Shown here in pieces: positions 1-7,539 of a stretch of 36,260 nucleotides of DNA. The first letter of the stretch is position 1, and each line of letters begins with the position of its first letter. Below the pieces are notes generated by a model. It ran no database searches and was not told where the DNA came from. It was given only the letters and a program-made list of their open reading frames with translations. This stretch comes from an uncultured Clostridia bacterium. Its GTDB lineage: Bacteria > Bacillota > Clostridia > TANB77 > CAG-508. The stretch is taken from contig CAKOXG010000010.1 in assembly GCA_934130025.1 (NCBI GenBank), positions 1 through 36,260 of the forward strand, in the 5' to 3' direction. Position numbers and translations under genes: made by a program.

Positions 1-65
1 CCATTCGCAAGTGGCACTAAAAGTTTAGTCATTTTACAAGATTAGTTTCTTACTTATCTTGTAAC

Positions 66-97
66 AAAAAGACCAGTACATAATTGCTGGTCTTTTT
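66..97. terminator. Bidirectional rho-independent terminator in left flank
   Basis: A perfect 11-bp stem (AAAAAGACCAG / CTGGTCTTTTT) closes a 10-nt loop and is flanked by A and T runs, so it could stop transcripts from either side. A second hairpin, TTACAAGAT (34-42) with ATCTTGTAA (56-64), lies just before it. No gene is visible in bases 1-110. This is probably host DNA outside the prophage. Confidence 0.7.
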
Positions 98-109
98 GCT
101 TTATTATTT

Positions 110-129
110 TGGAGTTGGTAACGGGAATC
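110..129 (+). other. Degenerate tRNA-Gly 3'-end copy, possible left attachment site
   Basis: TGGAGTTGGTAACGGGAATC matches the inward-facing 3' end of the tRNA-Gly gene at 36178-36197 in 18 of 20 positions, in direct orientation. Direct copies of a tRNA 3' end at the far side of a prophage are what tRNA integration leaves behind. The match stops inside the T-loop, and the rest does not fold as a tRNA. It may be the true left att site or a relic of an earlier insertion; the copy at 245-255 competes for that role. Confidence 0.5.
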
Positions 130-244
130 AGCGAGCCGCGTCGGGAAATTAGTCCTTTGGACTAATTTCTGTTCCTCCTTTTCGATTCCAATATAAAATG
201 AAAAAAAATTAAAGCTATATAAAACTCTAATTTTCTTTTAATGC

Positions 245-255
245 TGGAGCGGGTA
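245..255 (+). other. Candidate left attachment core (direct copy of tRNA 3' end)
   Basis: TGGAGCGGGTA is identical to the last 11 bases of the tRNA-Gly gene (36178-36188) and in the same orientation, as excision requires. Weak similarity continues for about a dozen bases (CGGAAACGA against GGGAATCGA). It lies about 80 bp from the TTTTAATGCA pair at 336-356, a plausible core-to-arm distance. The match is short, so this stays a candidate beside 110-129. Confidence 0.4.
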
Positions 256-407
256 GTCGGAAACGATATTGTCTTTTGTAACAAAATGCGTTGCAACTGT
301 AAGTGTATCTCTTAATTCTAAAAACAAAAAATATTTTTTAATGCAATTTTAATGCAATTTGATAGCAGATATATATGAAATTATGCAATAAAATAGCCAG
401 TATATAT

Positions 408-615
408 GATTACCCGCTCCATTAATTTTAATTTTATTATTTTTTATTATTTTACATGTAATTTTATTATTGGTAAAAATAGGCTTGAAATACAGCTTTT
501 TTATTTTTTTATTTAATTATTTTTTATTGTTTTTTATTATATTCTTCAATATTTGCATTAAAACTGCATTAAAATTAAAAATATAACTGCATTAAAAAAT
601 TAAATTGCATTAAAA
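408..615 (+). repeat. Left terminal inverted repeat with integrase-arm sites
   Basis: Read as the reverse complement, this stretch matches 35983-36190. The outer 12 bp (TGGAGCGGGTAA) are identical and about 70 bp at the inner end differ at only a few positions. The AT-rich middle is diverged but carries a shared AGGCTT block. The four TGCATTAAAA copies (554-563, 565-574, 588-597, 606-615) have start-to-start spacings of 11, 23 and 18, exactly mirrored on the right, and the core-to-first-site distance is also the same (133 and 134 bp). Confidence 0.85.
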
Positions 616-627
616 ATTACAAGGAAG

Positions 628-747
628 CTATAATGCTCCCTCAATTATTTTGTCTATGTATTTATCTATTTGCATACTCTGCTCTATTATATCTTCATAT
701 CGGCTATTGTTCTTTATCTTTAGTTCAAGCTTTTTTACTTCTTCCAT
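628..747 (-). CDS. Spo0E-like aspartyl-phosphate phosphatase, small
   Basis: A 39-residue protein (ATG at 747) with a perfect GGAGG ribosome binding site 8 nt upstream. It is two helices with the motif S24-M-Q-I-D28-K-Y-I, close to the Spo0E signature SQxLDxxI, whose Asp is required for dephosphorylating Spo0A~P; the second motif position is Met instead of Gln. Spo0E proteins are short helical hairpins that delay sporulation. It is the last gene of the phage, beyond the lysin terminator, a usual place for lysogenic-conversion genes, and has its own upstream region with Spo0A-box-like sites. Phage-borne Spo0E would keep the host from sporulating. The family call rests on a short motif, so it is moderate; the gene itself is well supported. 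Confidence 0.65.
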   Translation of the reverse strand: MEEVKKLELKIKNNSRYEDIIEQSMQIDKYIDKIIEGAL

Positions 748-795
748 AAGCTTGTCCTCCTTTTTAATATAATAACAAATTTTATGTGAAAAGTC

Positions 796-812
796 TGTCG
801 AAACTTGTCAAA
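796..812. promoter_or_regulatory. Two Spo0A-box-like sites before the Spo0E-like gene
   Basis: TGTCGAA (796-802) is a perfect Spo0A box, and TGTCAAA (806-812) is a one-mismatch copy 10 bp away, one helical turn apart, as in real tandem 0A boxes. They lie 50-65 bp upstream of the gene on 628-747, next to a TTGTTATTAT stretch that could hold its -10. About three or four chance TGTCGAA hits are expected in a window this AT-rich, so the evidence is the pairing and the location. Confidence 0.45.
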
Positions 813-909
813 CAGCTAAAAACAGGCAAAAATTCAACGTATGAGAATGAGTTTTAAGGCATTTTAATTATTTTAGGATATAGTTTGTTGTCTAAGATTT
901 AACGCATCC

Positions 910-925
910 TTTCGCTATAGCGAAA
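910..925. promoter_or_regulatory. 16-bp perfect palindrome
   Basis: TTTCGCTATAGCGAAA is a perfect palindrome with no loop. It sits between the late-operon terminator and the leader of the Spo0E-like gene. A loopless palindrome fits a dimeric repressor site better than a terminator. The binding protein is unknown. Confidence 0.4.
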
Positions 926-932
926 TTGGCAT

Positions 933-963
933 AAAAAAAGAGGTAGGATTGCTCCTACCAAAG
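933..963 (-). terminator. Terminator of the late operon, after the lysin
   Basis: On the minus strand GGTAGGA-GCAA-TCCTACC is followed by TC and seven T residues. It starts directly after the lysin stop codon (965). This is the strongest rho-independent terminator in the late region and ends the long virion/lysis transcript. Confidence 0.85.
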
Positions 964-964
964 T

Positions 965-1825
965 TTATTTGAATAACTTATTGAATGTATTCTTTCCTAC
1001 TATTCCATCTTGTGATAATCCATTTCTTTTTTGAAATTCTCGTATCGCACTTTCTGTTGCGGGTCCGAATATTCCGTCTGCATCTATGTCGAATGAATGA
1101 CATACTAACATTGCTTGAATTAAATATGTGATATTTCCTTCTGCTCCTATTCGAACATTTATACAAGCATTGTAGGTGTTAGTTCCAAATATTCCATCGA
1201 CAGCTAACCCTCTATGATATTGTTTATTTAATTCTGTTTGTAGCCCTTTTACAAGTGCTTTCTTTGTCTCGTTTCCATAGATATTATCTACAGAAATATT
1301 TAGTCCGTATCTATCATTTAGAGTGGCTTGTATTTCTGCGACGTTTCCTTTTGGGACATTTTCTGTTATTTGAGATATAACTTCATTACTTGTGTCTGAT
1401 TTTATAATCTCGTCAAAAGGGAACTTATCTCCCGGGCAACTCGTAGCACAAACATCTTTATGTTTTTGCACTGTTGATATCTTGTACTTATTCTTTAAAT
1501 ATGCAACTAATTCTTTTCCTGCTTCTTTTTGAGCTTCTGGCATATCTTCTTCCATGAAGTTACCTTCAAAGCATACTCCTAAAGAGTTATAATTTGAACC
1601 ATATGCATGAGCTCCAACTTTTTCCTCTGGACGAAGTCTATATACTTTTCCATCTTTTCTTACTAAAAAGTGATATCCAGCACCACTCCATCCATTATTT
1701 AAGTGCCATCTATGAATGTCCTCGGCAGAACAGTTCTTTGCGTCTGCATGATGTAGAATTATCCTTTGTGTTGCCTTTCTTGTCGACATATCTTTGAATT
1801 GTAAGTTAGTTTCAATTATTTCCAT
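965..1825 (-). CDS. N-acetylmuramoyl-L-alanine amidase endolysin (Amidase_2 + peptidoglycan-binding)
   Basis: A 286-residue lysin that cuts the amide bond between MurNAc and the stem peptide at the end of the lytic cycle. Residues 16-140 form an Amidase_2 domain: zinc ligands are likely H26, H122 (KHKDV) and C130 (TSCPG), with the typical GYHFLVRKDG block at 50-59. The C-terminal half carries two PG_binding_1 repeats, each with a DGIFG signature, for wall anchoring. There is no signal peptide, so release depends on a holin; the two small membrane proteins just upstream fit. GGAGG precedes the ATG. Last gene of the late operon. Confidence 0.93.
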   Translation of the reverse strand: MEIIETNLQFKDMSTRKATQRIILHHADAKNCSAEDIHRWHLNNGWSGAGYHFLVRKDGKVYRLRPEEKVGAHAYGSNYNSLGVCFEGNFMEEDMPEAQKEAGKELVAYLKNKYKISTVQKHKDVCATSCPGDKFPFDEIIKSDTSNEVISQITENVPKGNVAEIQATLNDRYGLNISVDNIYGNETKKALVKGLQTELNKQYHRGLAVDGIFGTNTYNACINVRIGAEGNITYLIQAMLVCHSFDIDADGIFGPATESAIREFQKRNGLSQDGIVGKNTFNKLFK

Positions 1826-1827
1826 AA

Positions 1828-2028
1828 CTATTTATCCTCCTTATTTGTAACAACTTTTTGACCTAGCAAATATGTACCAATAACACCTTGAATAACAGCT
1901 ATTATTTGAACTATTTGTATTGCATATGGTATTGTGATACCATCAACAGCATTAATTCCAGCAATTAATGCACTAATTATTGCTAAAATATTTGTAGTAT
2001 ATTTTGCTATTTTCTTTAATTTTTCCAT
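1828..2028 (-). CDS. Holin-like small membrane protein
   Basis: A 66-residue protein with a positively charged N-terminus (MEKLKKIAKY), a hydrophobic helix at about 12-29, a turn, a second helix at about 36-55, and a charged tail ending NKEDK. Size, two-helix topology and position directly before the lysin fit a class II holin, which opens the membrane to let the lysin out. AAGGAGG lies before the ATG. The exact holin family is not recognised. Confidence 0.7.
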   Translation of the reverse strand: MEKLKKIAKYTTNILAIISALIAGINAVDGITIPYAIQIVQIIAVIQGVIGTYLLGQKVVTNKEDK

Positions 2029-2041
2029 AATCTTCCCTCCT

Positions 2042-2362
2042 TTAATTATGTGTTTTCTTTATTAAATAATTTTCTATATCTCCAATTGCTTGCGTTACTG
2101 GTCCATCACAGCCTTGTTCTTTTAAGCCTTTTAAACAAGCTAATTGAGCTTTTAGTAGAATTAGTCTTTCTTCTTTACTATCAGCAACCTCTCTTTTGAG
2201 ATTTTCCGTTTCTTTTTCAAGACTCTCTATTCTTTGTGTATTAGCACTTATTTTATCTAATACAGTTTTCTTTACAAAGTTGTATATTGCATAAAAGAAG
2301 CCTGCCAATGTTGACAGACTTCCTATTGCTATAACAATTTGACCTATTGTTATATTTTCCAT
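2042..2362 (-). CDS. Membrane-anchored coiled-coil protein, lysis-associated
   Basis: A 106-residue protein with one N-terminal transmembrane helix (about 8-30) followed by a charged coiled coil (about 37-75) and a short C-terminal domain with two cysteines. This XhlA/hemolysin-like layout is common beside holins in Bacillota phages. The GGAGG site overlaps the end of the preceding gene, so the two are translationally coupled. It may be a holin partner or a second holin; no family-defining motif is visible. Confidence 0.6.
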   Translation of the reverse strand: MENITIGQIVIAIGSLSTLAGFFYAIYNFVKKTVLDKISANTQRIESLEKETENLKREVADSKEERLILLKAQLACLKGLKEQGCDGPVTQAIGDIENYLIKKTHN

Positions 2363-2365
2363 AGA

Positions 2366-2599
2366 TTATTCCTCCGCTTTTTCTTCTGTGTTTGCTGTTG
2401 TCTCCTCTGTTATGTTGTCAGTTTCTTCTGTATCTGTTGCTTCTGCATAAACTTCTTCTGCTTTTAGTACTAATGAGCTATATTCTTCATCACTAATCTT
2501 ATTCATTGCATAGAATATATTTAGCTTGTTCTCAATTTGCTCTTTCTCTGCATAATATTTCTTTTCAATTAATTTTAATAATAAATCTGATATTCTCAT
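2366..2599 (-). CDS. Hypothetical acidic protein between fibre and lysis genes
   Basis: A 77-residue protein: an N-terminal helical half (residues 1-48) with a DLLLKLIEKKYYAEKEQIE segment, then a low-complexity Glu/Thr-rich tail. Small proteins of this type often follow tail-fibre genes in Bacillota phages (XkdX-like position), but no diagnostic motif is visible. GAGGTG precedes the ATG. It lies 2 bp downstream of the collagen-like fibre gene and 3 bp upstream of the coiled-coil membrane protein. Confidence 0.55.
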   Translation of the reverse strand: MRISDLLLKLIEKKYYAEKEQIENKLNIFYAMNKISDEEYSSLVLKAEEVYAEATDTEETDNITEETTANTEEKAEE

Positions 2600-2601
2600 A
2601 A

Positions 2602-5600
2602 TTACACCTCTTTCTCTAAGTCATCTTCTAAATTATCTAACAATAAAGCACTTGTCTCTGTTGTATTTAGCAAGTTCTCTATATTGCTTAATCTTTCGTT
2701 ATATTCTTTTGCTTGATTATTAAACATTGTTGCAATGTCCTTTTTGTACGTTATGTCTAGCGTTGCTAATTCGTTGTCTACACTAATGTTTGTGACATTC
2801 TTATATGTATATAGTATTTTATCTATTACAGCTTGTTGCTCTTGTGTATATGGTATTATTTCTTCTGTCGCTAATTCATATTCGATTATTACTGGTATTC
2901 CTTCATCAAGTCGTTGCGATAACAATGCTTTAAATTCTTCTGTTTTAGATGACTCGCCATTAGAAATATATAATCTATCAGCAGCATTATTATTTGTCAT
3001 TCCAACTTTATATTTTATATCTGTTATAGTTGGATAGCTAGTAAAATAATTGCTCATTAATTTAGTGCCTTGCTTTATGCCTGATATAACAATCCCAAAT
3101 GTTTGATAAGTACCTAATTGGCTTTCAAAAATATTTTCATTTCCAGTCAACACAATCTGTTTTCTTTTATTATGTATTCCATCTTTTTCCAGATAGCTAC
3201 CCTCATAAAGTTTTTGTCCTTCTGCAAGTGGGAATATTATACTTTGCTCTTCATGGGGAATGTAGTCTGTTGCAGCTGTATTTTCTTCTATTTGTAAAGT
3301 ATTTAAATCAATCTCAATTTCGTTTGAATTTAAATATATCGTAAAAACATCTTCGTTTTCTAATTTAGGTTTAAAATTAAATACACATAATACGTAAGTG
3401 TTTAAAGTTAATTCAAATCTTTGTTCTTCACTACTATATTTCTCTTTATTCCCAAAAAAGAACTGCGTTTGATTAGACCATTTGCCTTGTTTTAAAAGTC
3501 TAATTTTGACAGAAAGTGTGTATTGTGTCCCAAATTTTAATTTTTTGCTAAATTTTATTTGAGATATTCCCCCACTATATCCTAAATTAGCTATTCCTTC
3601 ATTTCCTTCTGTTTTAATAATATTTCCTTCTATGGCTTCACTTATTATGTTTGCAGAACTAATATTTTTATTGTCCCAACTTGCTAAATTCTTATTGCAT
3701 TCTGTAGTTTTAATGCTTCCACAATTATAATCAGAATATACAACTTCCCCTTCCCCAACTTGTACTTTTAAATTAGTATAATCAACATAAGTACCTGCGA
3801 CTACTCTCGCATCTGTTGTTACATACAATATAGCAGAAATAGTATCTAATTCACTGTTTAAATTTGATGGAATTGTGATATATCCAGTGCCAGAAGCTGA
3901 AAGCACAACTTGTAGTAGACTCTTTGTAAGAGAAGATGAATTTCCTGCGAATATTGATATTCTAGGGTTTCCACCTGTAGTTTCTATATCAGCGTGAATC
4001 CCTAATGTTTTTCCTAACAACTCTCTTCCTCCGAGTTTAAAAGCTCCGTAAGTATAATTCCCATCTTTATTTGCAATTAATCTTCTACCGGTATCTAGTG
4101 CATTTCCTCTCAAGTTATTCGAGGCATCAACTGTATCTTTATTTAATAAATTAATATTATCTCCAACATTTTTTATTTCACTTAGAAAGTCTAGTGACGG
4201 AGATACTCCATATTGTTCCCATTCAAGTTCTTTATTGTCAGTCTTTGCAAATAATATTTTTATAGTATAATTATTGAATGTTACATTTGGTCCACAATAA
4301 AGTTCCAAACGGCTTAAATGACTTGTAGATTTTTTATTAAATATTTTTGAAAATTCTCCATCTCTTAATTCATTATTTAAGATAAGGAAATTGTCAACTC
4401 CATCATCTTGTCCCATTCCCATCGTTCTAACTGTTACCTTATCTGGGTTAGAAAAACTTCCAGACACAACAATAGTTTTAAATAAGTACTTTGCATCTTC
4501 AAATTGATATATTTTATTAGATAATAAAACATTCTTTGTTAGAACTAAGTCACCAGCAGTACTTGATTTGCCGTTAAAGGTCCAGCTTCCATCTCCATTG
4601 TTAGTAACTGTAACACCATTTTTAATAAAAGAGTCTGCATCTAAATTTGCCAGATTATAGCCTTCCCTCATTTCTTGTCTACTTCCTCCATTTAATCTCC
4701 ACTCAAATGGCATATTAGAGCTATCTTCAAGATGTATATCATTCCCACTTGCATGTCCTTCTGGTATTTGTGATTTCAGCAAACTATTTTCTTTTTTTAT
4801 TTTAGTCAACTCTTCATCAACATCTTTTTTATTCTGTGCTATCCCCTCTGCATTTTTCTCTATATTTTCATTCTGTGTTGTTTGTTCTTCTTTTATTGCT
4901 TCTATTTCAGCTGTTTCTCCAGTTGGTAACACTAGATTTAACACTTGGTTTGGTGCTTCTCCAGTTATTGTTGCTGATGGAACAGCTCCTTTCTCTACAG
5001 TTCCTATAGTTAAAGAGTTGGCCGGACCAGTTTCACCTTGTATGCCTTGTACACCCTGCGGTCCTACATTTCCCTTCTCTCCTTTATCACCTTTTGGTAG
5101 CACTAAATTTAATATTTGGTCCGGTGCTTCTCCTATAATAGTAGCAGATGCCTCTTCACCGCTAGATACTAGTCCAATAGATAGCGAAGTAGTCGCTCCT
5201 GTTTCTCCTTGTATTCCTTGTTCCCCTTTAGGTCCTTGGTCTCCTTTTTCTCCCGTATTTCCTTTTGGTCCTATTGGTAAGACAAAATTTAATATCTGAT
5301 TTGGCGATTCACCAACTATTGTTACAGAAGCTTCTTCTCCTTTTTCTACTCTTCCAATTTTTATTGAATTTATAGGACCAGGATTACCTTGTATTCCTTG
5401 CTCTCCTCTTGGTCCAACTTCGCCTTTTTCCCCAGTGTCTCCCTTTGGCAATACTAAATTCAGTATCTGGTTAGGTGCTTGTCCTGTTATCGTTGCTGAT
5501 GGGACAGTTCCTTTTTCTACTGTTCCAATTGATAATGAGTTAGTCTCACCAGTATCACCTTTTTCTCCTTTATCGCCCTTAGGTAAGATCAAATTTAAAG

Positions 5601-5748
5601 TTTGATTCGGAGCTTCTCCAGTTATTGAAGCAGATGCATTTTCACCTTTTTCTACTGTGCCAATTTCTAATGTATTTGCAGGTCCAGTATCTCCCTTTGG
5701 ACCTGCTGGATAGACATTTCCAGTTAAGTTTACTGCATTTATAGGCAT
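2602..5748 (-). CDS. Collagen-like tail fibre protein
   Basis: About 1048 residues. The first ~280 residues alternate Gly-X-Y collagen blocks (GPKGDTGP, GDKGEKGDTG, GPRGEQGIQGNPGP) with five copies of a ~27-residue module of the form IGxVxxGxxxSATIxGxAPNQxLNLVLPKG. A coiled coil follows (about 285-330), then a long beta-rich region of carbohydrate-binding type and a C-terminal coiled coil. This is a trimeric receptor-binding fibre. The ATG at 5748 is chosen over the GTG at 5757 because AAGGAAGG lies 8 nt upstream of the ATG and the GTG overlaps it. It is followed by the lysis genes. Confidence 0.85.
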   Translation of the reverse strand: MPINAVNLTGNVYPAGPKGDTGPANTLEIGTVEKGENASASITGEAPNQTLNLILPKGDKGEKGDTGETNSLSIGTVEKGTVPSATITGQAPNQILNLVLPKGDTGEKGEVGPRGEQGIQGNPGPINSIKIGRVEKGEEASVTIVGESPNQILNFVLPIGPKGNTGEKGDQGPKGEQGIQGETGATTSLSIGLVSSGEEASATIIGEAPDQILNLVLPKGDKGEKGNVGPQGVQGIQGETGPANSLTIGTVEKGAVPSATITGEAPNQVLNLVLPTGETAEIEAIKEEQTTQNENIEKNAEGIAQNKKDVDEELTKIKKENSLLKSQIPEGHASGNDIHLEDSSNMPFEWRLNGGSRQEMREGYNLANLDADSFIKNGVTVTNNGDGSWTFNGKSSTAGDLVLTKNVLLSNKIYQFEDAKYLFKTIVVSGSFSNPDKVTVRTMGMGQDDGVDNFLILNNELRDGEFSKIFNKKSTSHLSRLELYCGPNVTFNNYTIKILFAKTDNKELEWEQYGVSPSLDFLSEIKNVGDNINLLNKDTVDASNNLRGNALDTGRRLIANKDGNYTYGAFKLGGRELLGKTLGIHADIETTGGNPRISIFAGNSSSLTKSLLQVVLSASGTGYITIPSNLNSELDTISAILYVTTDARVVAGTYVDYTNLKVQVGEGEVVYSDYNCGSIKTTECNKNLASWDNKNISSANIISEAIEGNIIKTEGNEGIANLGYSGGISQIKFSKKLKFGTQYTLSVKIRLLKQGKWSNQTQFFFGNKEKYSSEEQRFELTLNTYVLCVFNFKPKLENEDVFTIYLNSNEIEIDLNTLQIEENTAATDYIPHEEQSIIFPLAEGQKLYEGSYLEKDGIHNKRKQIVLTGNENIFESQLGTYQTFGIVISGIKQGTKLMSNYFTSYPTITDIKYKVGMTNNNAADRLYISNGESSKTEEFKALLSQRLDEGIPVIIEYELATEEIIPYTQEQQAVIDKILYTYKNVTNISVDNELATLDITYKKDIATMFNNQAKEYNERLSNIENLLNTTETSALLLDNLEDDLEKEV

Positions 5749-5749
5749 A

Positions 5750-6106
5750 TTACACACCTTCCTTTCCTATTTGAGCTGGATATAATATAAGTTCTGCCGG
5801 TCCATTTTCATCATATCCTATTATTGTTTGATTTTCGTTTAATGATATTTCGTACCAATATGTCTGAGGTTTATTAATGGTTTCTCCTATTGTTGAATCT
5901 TTTTCTAAAATACAAATATCAACTTCATTCGTTGCCTTATCAACTACAACTTCTTTATCCATCAAAATGTTATTGTAGTCCTTTTTTTCAAATACTCTAA
6001 ATTTAATTTTGTCTCCAATCTTAAATTCATAGTTAGGAATTGTTAGTTTTATTGTAGCTGCATCACCTCTTGATAATTTTATAGTCTTATCTTCAATTTC
6101 TATCAT
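5750..6106 (-). CDS. Baseplate/fibre-adaptor protein (BppU N-terminal-like)
   Basis: A 118-residue all-beta protein beginning MIEIEDKTIKLSRGDAATIK and including KIGDKIKFRVFEKKD, then LILYPAQIGKEGV near the end. The RGD-x-A-x-I...F-x-x-GD-x-I pattern resembles the N-terminal domain of baseplate upper proteins and similar small proteins that join receptor-binding fibres to the tail. It lies between the spike and the collagen-like fibre, 1 bp from the latter, which fits. The ribosome binding site AGGAGG is rather far (about 12 nt) from the ATG. Confidence 0.6.
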   Translation of the reverse strand: MIEIEDKTIKLSRGDAATIKLTIPNYEFKIGDKIKFRVFEKKDYNNILMDKEVVVDKATNEVDICILEKDSTIGETINKPQTYWYEISLNENQTIIGYDENGPAELILYPAQIGKEGV

Positions 6107-6121
6107 TATTTTATGTACCTC

Positions 6122-7531
6122 CTAATTTTTCATAAAACCATATATGTTTAAGATTGCCATTACTCTACCTGTATTCTGCATCGCTGTCTTTTGATTTGTG
6201 TTAAAATCACTTCCATACGTTGGAACCATTCTTGTTGTTTGTATTATAAATTTGTTTAGTCCTTTTGAAATATTAGAGCTAATATCAGATGTAATATTAG
6301 TCTGAATAATACTTCTTGAGGCAGATGGTGTTGAAGGCGTCCAATCGTTGCTTCCATTAAATATCTTTGTAAGCTGTGTTAATGTATCTTCAATAGTATT
6401 TTGAAAATCACTTTCCCAATATCCTTCAAATTTTCCATCTAAAACTGCTTTATATATTCCTATGCCTCTCGTAAAACCCCAATTTGAATTATTCCAAAGT
6501 GCCGGTTGATGTATTATAGTTATATATGCTTTTGACACTTTGAAGTTATCTGGAATATCTGCGTATATAATAATATCAGACTTTGTAAATTTATCATTTG
6601 CCAAATCTACATTTAGCCCTAATGGCATTAATCCCTGATATCCCATATTACTCCCTAAATACTGTAGGTTTGTCATAAGTCCATCATCTGTGATTATTTT
6701 TGAACCATTTAAGAGTGACACATTTCCATATTCGTCTAACTTGAAATTCTTGGTATCTATAGTACCATTATTAAGATTTATTTTTGTTCCTTTAGAATTA
6801 CTTACATAATTTACAGAAGTTATAACTCCAGTTTTTATGTTTTCTCCAGCTATCGTTGTACTTCCACCAGTTGCTAAGTCTGTAAACTTTACATAGTCTT
6901 TGGTTATTTGCTGAACTGTCCCTTGTAATACCGTAAGCTTCTCTCCTTGTTGCAGTGCAACAGTAGTAGAATATTGGTTAGACGGTACAAAATCCGCTTC
7001 ATCATAAGTTAATTCAGCTGTTTTACCTAATTGACATATATATAATATTCCTTCTTCTTTTATCCACCAATCTCCACTTGAATATGGAGTTACTGGAACA
7101 TCGAAAAAAACTTTTCTTTCATGTTCATCGGTTACGAGTTCTGAATTTGTTAGTGCCATTGCTTGTACTAAGGATGTATCCTTATTTCTTTTCCAACCAC
7201 TTTCTGAATATTGATATACATATCCTGTTTTTCTATCATAATATATGTCTCCATAATGTTCCTGTTGTGCACTCCAATTTATATATGGTTCATTTTTCAA
7301 TGTTGGTATATCATCATAAAACCAGAGTGATACTTCACTCTGGCTATCTAATACATCTTTTAAATTTAAGATTAAAGAATGTAATATATTATTTATTTCA
7401 TTATTAATTTGCAATATAGATTTTTGAGCATACTCTACATTTTTCTTTAGTCCTAATAAGCCTGCAAAATCATACTTTTTTTCTAAATCTTGAGCATTCC
7501 TTACTCCGTTTGCATCTTGTTTACTTGCCAT
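6122..7531 (-). CDS. Tail spike/fibre structural protein
   Basis: A 469-residue protein. The N-terminal ~60 residues are helical, followed by a domain with YDDIPTLKNEPYINW and GDWW-type motifs resembling small carbohydrate- or attachment-type modules. From about 215 there is a repeat-rich stretch (TTIAGENIKTGVITS, INLNNGTIDTKNFKLDEYGNV) typical of the end of minor tail/spike proteins. The C-terminal ~170 residues form a beta-rich domain of unknown type. AGGAGG precedes the ATG at 7531. It lies downstream of the giant ejection protein and probably forms part of the adsorption apparatus; the catalytic state is unknown. Confidence 0.65.
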   Translation of the reverse strand: MASKQDANGVRNAQDLEKKYDFAGLLGLKKNVEYAQKSILQINNEINNILHSLILNLKDVLDSQSEVSLWFYDDIPTLKNEPYINWSAQQEHYGDIYYDRKTGYVYQYSESGWKRNKDTSLVQAMALTNSELVTDEHERKVFFDVPVTPYSSGDWWIKEEGILYICQLGKTAELTYDEADFVPSNQYSTTVALQQGEKLTVLQGTVQQITKDYVKFTDLATGGSTTIAGENIKTGVITSVNYVSNSKGTKINLNNGTIDTKNFKLDEYGNVSLLNGSKIITDDGLMTNLQYLGSNMGYQGLMPLGLNVDLANDKFTKSDIIIYADIPDNFKVSKAYITIIHQPALWNNSNWGFTRGIGIYKAVLDGKFEGYWESDFQNTIEDTLTQLTKIFNGSNDWTPSTPSASRSIIQTNITSDISSNISKGLNKFIIQTTRMVPTYGSDFNTNQKTAMQNTGRVMAILNIYGFMKN

Positions 7532-7539
7532 ATTTCCTC

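Larger units (their letters stand above)
130..627. other. Left prophage end without genes: att-like and integrase-arm region
   Basis: No convincing gene is seen here. In order it holds: a GC-rich stretch at 130-145; a perfect hairpin GAAATTAGTCC-TTT-GGACTAATTTC at 145-169; a direct 11-bp tRNA-end copy TGGAGCGGGTA at 245-255; two TTTTAATGCA sites at 336-345 and 347-356; an inverted tRNA-end copy TTACCCGCTCCA at 410-421; and four TGCATTAAAA sites at 554, 565, 588 and 606. The TGCATTAAAA family looks like arm-type binding sites for the integrase, since it occurs at both prophage ends. Confidence 0.6.

Noticed and set aside
110..190. A second complete tRNA gene on minus
   Set aside because: The 3' end looks like a tRNA, but no matching acceptor, T stem or anticodon arm folds.
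5018..5299. Plus-strand Pro-rich ORF
   Set aside because: It is the antisense shadow of the collagen Gly-X-Y repeats, with no ribosome binding site.
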